Below, in pieces: positions 61,119-64,000 of a stretch of 64,000 nt of DNA. Under the pieces are notes generated by a model that was given only the letters and a program-made list of their open reading frames with translations, searched no databases and had not been told where the DNA came from. The translations under genes and the position numbers were made by a program. The DNA comes from Methanomassiliicoccus sp. UBA386 (GTDB lineage: Archaea > Thermoplasmatota > Thermoplasmata > Methanomassiliicoccales > Methanomassiliicoccaceae). Numbering within the stretch: position 1 is the first letter of the stretch; each line of letters opens with the position of its first letter. The stretch spans positions 19,667 to 83,666 of the forward strand of contig DAGU01000023.1 in assembly GCA_002498285.1 (NCBI GenBank), in the 5' to 3' direction.

Positions 61119-61128
61119 AATAAATAGG
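61119..61128 (+). promoter_or_regulatory. TATA box of the gcvPA-gcvPB operon
   Basis: AATAAATAGG centred about 32 bp before the gcvPA ATG, with CGAGGAAC as ribosome site in the short leader. No glycine-riboswitch-like structure is visible in the 60 bp between. Confidence 0.5.
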
Positions 61129-61155
61129 CTCTTTGCACTGTACTGAACGAGGAAC

Positions 61156-62475
61156 ATGACGGACGAGAGAATGCTGAAGAGCCTAGGGATCGACAGCGTT
61201 GATGAGCTTTTCTCGGACATACCGGCCTCGGTCAGGACCGACGGCATCGAGATTCCGCCGGGAATGTCGGAGATGGAGGTCATGCGCTACGTCACCGACA
61301 TGCTGTCCGCCAACGTGACCGCCTATGATCATCCGTGCTTCATGGGCGGCGGCGTGTACCGCCGCTTCATCCCCTCGGCGGTGAAGACGATCGTCTCACG
61401 CTCCGAGTTCGTCACCTCCTACACTCCATACCAGGCGGAGATCAGCCAAGGGATGCTGCAGACGCTCTTCGAGTATCAAAGCTACGTCGCCGAACTAACG
61501 GGCATGGAGGTCGTCAACTCGTCCAACTACGACGCGGCCACCGCCCTGGGGGAGGCGGCCGCCATGTGCCACCGGGTGAATGGACGGGGGAAGTTCCTCA
61601 TACCTCAGCTGATCAACTGCGACAAGCGGAGCGTGCTGCGCAACTACGTTCGCGGGGCGGGCATGGAGATCGTCGAGTACGCGTACGATCCCGGGACAGG
61701 GGAGGCGGACCTGGACGATATGAAGCGAAAGGCCGACTCGGATGTCGGGGGAGTGTACGTCGAGGTCCCGAACTTCCTAGGCGTTCTGGACCGCCAGGCC
61801 GCGGAGGTGAAGGCGGTCATCGGCGATGCCCTTCTCGTGGTGGGCGTGGACCCCATATCCCTCGGGCTGCTCAAGGCGCCGGGCGACTACGGCGCGGACA
61901 TCGTCATAGGCGAGGGGCAGTCGCTCGGCTCGCCCATGAACTTCGGCGGACCAATGCTGGGCCTGTTCGGCTGCCGGCAGGAGCTGGTCCGCAAGATGCC
62001 GGGCAGGGTGGTGGGCCTCACCAAGGACGCTGAGGGCAGGAGGGCCTTCTGCCTGACGCTGCAGACCAGGGAACAGCACGTACGGCGGTCCAAGGCAACG
62101 TCCAACATATGCACCAACGAGGCTCTCATGGCGGTGGCCGCCGCCGCGTACCTCGCCATCGTGGGCCACGACGGGCTTCGGGACGTTGCCCGGAGCAACA
62201 TGGCCAATGCCAGGAAGCTGAGGGATGCCTTGGCGTCCATCAAAAGGGTGGAATGCCCGGTGCTGGACGCCCCGTTCTTCAACGAGCTGCCGGCCCGCCT
62301 GCCCATCAAGCCGGAGAAGCTGTCCAAGGTGCTGCTGCGCAACGGCATCATCGGCGGGATCCCGCTGGCGAAGCATGTCCCCGAGATGGGCGACTGCATG
62401 CTGTTCGCCGCCACCGAGATGACGACCGACCGGGACATAGAGAGGCTGGTCGCAGCGATGGAGGTGATGGAATGA
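61156..62475 (+). CDS. gcvPA: Glycine dehydrogenase (decarboxylating) subunit 1
   Basis: First half of the split P-protein of the glycine cleavage system. The 439-residue length is standard. Motifs: FMGGGVYRRFIPSAVKTIVS, YTPYQAEISQGMLQTLFEYQ, VVNSSNYDAATALGEAAAM and GEGQSLGSPMNFGGPMLGLF. It lacks the PLP lysine, as expected of this subunit. The system delivers C1 units from glycine to H4F as methylene-H4F, which fits the folate genes of this window. It overlaps gcvPB by 4 bp. Confidence 0.95.
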   Translation: MTDERMLKSLGIDSVDELFSDIPASVRTDGIEIPPGMSEMEVMRYVTDMLSANVTAYDHPCFMGGGVYRRFIPSAVKTIVSRSEFVTSYTPYQAEISQGMLQTLFEYQSYVAELTGMEVVNSSNYDAATALGEAAAMCHRVNGRGKFLIPQLINCDKRSVLRNYVRGAGMEIVEYAYDPGTGEADLDDMKRKADSDVGGVYVEVPNFLGVLDRQAAEVKAVIGDALLVVGVDPISLGLLKAPGDYGADIVIGEGQSLGSPMNFGGPMLGLFGCRQELVRKMPGRVVGLTKDAEGRRAFCLTLQTREQHVRRSKATSNICTNEALMAVAAAAYLAIVGHDGLRDVARSNMANARKLRDALASIKRVECPVLDAPFFNELPARLPIKPEKLSKVLLRNGIIGGIPLAKHVPEMGDCMLFAATEMTTDRDIERLVAAMEVME

Positions 62476-64000
62476 GCTATCGTCAAGCTCGATACGACGT
62501 TCGGCTCATCCAGGAGATGAGGGGCAGGAGCGACTTTACCCTGCCGCCGGTGGAGAAGAGCGAGGTGCCCGAGGAGCTGAGGCGCACTTCGCTGGACATG
62601 CCCAACCTGGAGGAGAACGAGGTGGTGCGGCACTACACCAACCTGTCCCAGATGAACTTCGGGGTGGACAATGGCTTCTACCCCCTGGGCAGCTGCACCA
62701 TGAAGTACAATCCAAAGTACGCTGACGTTCTGTCCTCTCTTCCAGCGGTCGCCGACGTGCACCCCTGCGAGGACGAGGAGGGGGTTCAGGGCAGCCTCCG
62801 CCTGATGTACGAGCTGGAACGGGCGCTGGCCGCGATCTCGGGCATGGACGCGGTGAGCCTGCAGCCGGCCGCCGGGGCCCACGGGGAGCTGACCGGCATG
62901 CTGATAGTGAAGGCGTACCACGACAGCATGGAGGAGGACCGCACCGAGGTCATCGTGCCGGACACCGCCCATGGCACCAATCCCGCCTCGGCGGCCATGG
63001 CCGGCTTCGACGTCATCGAGATACCGTCCGACGAGGAGGGGCGCGTCGACCTCAAGGCGCTGGAGGCGGCCGTCTCGCCACGAACGGCGGCGCTGATGCT
63101 GACGAACCCCAACACCCTGGGGATCTTCGAGCAGGACATCCTCAAGATAGCCGGGACGGTCCACGGCGCCGGTGGCCTACTATACTACGACGGCGCCAAC
63201 CTCAACGCGGTGATGGGACGAACGAACCCGGGCATCATGGACTTCGATATCATGCACTTCAACCTCCACAAGACGTTCGCCACCCCCCACGGCGGTGGCG
63301 GCCCGGGCGCCGGGCCGGTGGGCGTCAAGGCGTTCCTGGAGCCGTTCCTGCCGTCGCCGCGCATCGTGCTGGAGGACGGCTTGTACCGCCTCGTTGACGG
63401 TCCGAAAAGCATTGGCAAGGTGCGATCGTTCCACGGCAGCTTCGCCGTGCTGGTGCGCGCCTACGCCTACATCCTCCGCTGCGGCTCGGACGGTCTCAGG
63501 GCCGCTTCGGACGGAGCGGTGCTCAATTCCAACTATCTACGGAAGCAGCTCGTCCCGACGTACGATATGCCGTTCGGGGAGCTGCGCAAGCACGAGTTCG
63601 TGGTGTCGGCCAAGAAGCTCAAGGACGAGAGGGGCATCACGGCCATGGATATATCCAAGCGGCTGCTGGACCACGGCACCATGGCCCCGACCGTGTACTT
63701 CCCCTCCCTGGTGGAGGAGGCGCTGATGATCGAGCCCACCGAGACGGAGACCAAGGAGACGCTGGACCGCTTCGCCGATATCATGCTCCGCATAGCGGAG
63801 GAGGACCCGGCGGTTTTGAAGGCGTCGCCGCACAACACCTCGGTCCGCCGGGTCGACGAGGTCCGCGCGGCCAAGGACCTGGTGTTGAGCCACCTTCAGC
63901 TTAAGCGCCGGCTTGCGAGGGACCTCGGGGGCATGAAGGTCAAGGACGACGGCAAGAGCTGCTCGTTCTGCGCCACCCTGATCGGGACGGATAAGCGATG
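62472..64000 (+). CDS. gcvPB: Glycine dehydrogenase (decarboxylating) subunit 2, reaching the window edge
   Basis: PLP-bearing half of the P-protein. Motifs: YPLGSCTMKYNPKYADVL, LQPAAGAHGELTGMLIVKAY, DTAHGTNPASAAMAGFDV and the cofactor lysine in MHFNLHKTFATPHGGGGPGA. The window ends after 509 codons plus TG. Because the last bases read CGATG, the next base may complete a TGA in an ATGA overlap with a following gene, so the protein is probably complete. The C-terminal tail carries an unexpected CSFC. Confidence 0.93.
   Translation, partial: MSYRQARYDVRLIQEMRGRSDFTLPPVEKSEVPEELRRTSLDMPNLEENEVVRHYTNLSQMNFGVDNGFYPLGSCTMKYNPKYADVLSSLPAVADVHPCEDEEGVQGSLRLMYELERALAAISGMDAVSLQPAAGAHGELTGMLIVKAYHDSMEEDRTEVIVPDTAHGTNPASAAMAGFDVIEIPSDEEGRVDLKALEAAVSPRTAALMLTNPNTLGIFEQDILKIAGTVHGAGGLLYYDGANLNAVMGRTNPGIMDFDIMHFNLHKTFATPHGGGGPGAGPVGVKAFLEPFLPSPRIVLEDGLYRLVDGPKSIGKVRSFHGSFAVLVRAYAYILRCGSDGLRAASDGAVLNSNYLRKQLVPTYDMPFGELRKHEFVVSAKKLKDERGITAMDISKRLLDHGTMAPTVYFPSLVEEALMIEPTETETKETLDRFADIMLRIAEEDPAVLKASPHNTSVRRVDEVRAAKDLVLSHLQLKRRLARDLGGMKVKDDGKSCSFCATLIGTDKR

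Overview
The window is a GC-rich archaeal chromosome segment, densely coded on both strands, with TATA-box promoters, several leaderless genes and many 1-11 bp gene overlaps. Archaeal hallmarks are the thermosome, Alba, PAN, GINS51, archaeal-type PEP carboxylase, geranylgeranyl reductase, Taw2, MBF1, DUF2240 and a bacterio-opsin-activator-type regulator. A Thermoplasmatota lineage near Methanomassiliicoccales is the best fit (inference). Reasons are an Fpo-like complex without an adjacent F420 input subunit, a candidate methanogenesis-marker-11/TiaS-like protein, and tetrahydrofolate (H4F) rather than H4MPT C1 enzymes. TAG is an ordinary stop in at least eight genes, so nothing here suggests pyrrolysine coding.

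Layout. 1-7012 (minus): fpoA-B-C-D-H-I-J(N)-J(C)-K-L, with fpoL running off the left edge and an unusual 16-cysteine FpoI. 7.7-13.8 kb: proC, a B12/radical SAM protein, a cis-prenyltransferase, the TiaS-like protein, DUF2797 and kptA. 14.0-17.4 kb: folD and fhs, with DUF3786. 18.3-22.3 kb (plus): a tight five-gene operon of split HdrA, MvhD-like protein, MetV and MetF. 22.4-22.8 kb (minus): two tandem paralogous micro-proteins of 27 and 28 residues, sharing a 32-nt identical 5' leader. They are followed by a cysteine-rich secreted repeat protein (23-25 kb). 26.0 kb: an AcsE-like methyl-H4F:corrinoid methyltransferase. 27.3 kb: full-length PurH. 29.5 kb: PEP carboxylase. 31.3 kb: a corrinoid reductive-activator (RACE-type) protein.

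33-41 kb holds GGR, Taw2, two unrecognised proteins, a DUF835 protein, and gdhA with an HTH_10 regulator and Alba. 40.8-46.3 kb holds polX and then the AMP pathway operon (ribose-1,5-bisphosphate isomerase, form III RuBisCO, AMP phosphorylase). 46-54 kb (minus) holds a RuvC-like protein, an MFS carrier and a chaperone block (thermosome-grpE-dnaK-dnaJ). 54-61 kb is mostly information processing: DUF2240, MBF1, PAN, a GPN GTPase, tRNA-Lys(CUU), CBS, MBL, GINS51, DUF167 and Toprim. The right edge carries gcvPA-gcvPB.

Working together: Fhs, FolD, MetFV with HdrA/MvhD electron carriers, AcsE and the corrinoid activator form a nearly complete bacterial-type H4F methyl branch. It runs from formate to methyl-corrinoid and is spread over about 19 kb of an archaeal chromosome. 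The glycine cleavage P-protein and PurH also use H4F C1 units. No CODH/ACS or formate dehydrogenase genes are visible, so whether the branch makes acetyl-CoA or only feeds biosynthesis is open. The most novel-looking objects are the two micro-proteins, the four-cluster FpoI and the split-HdrA methylene-H4F reductase operon.
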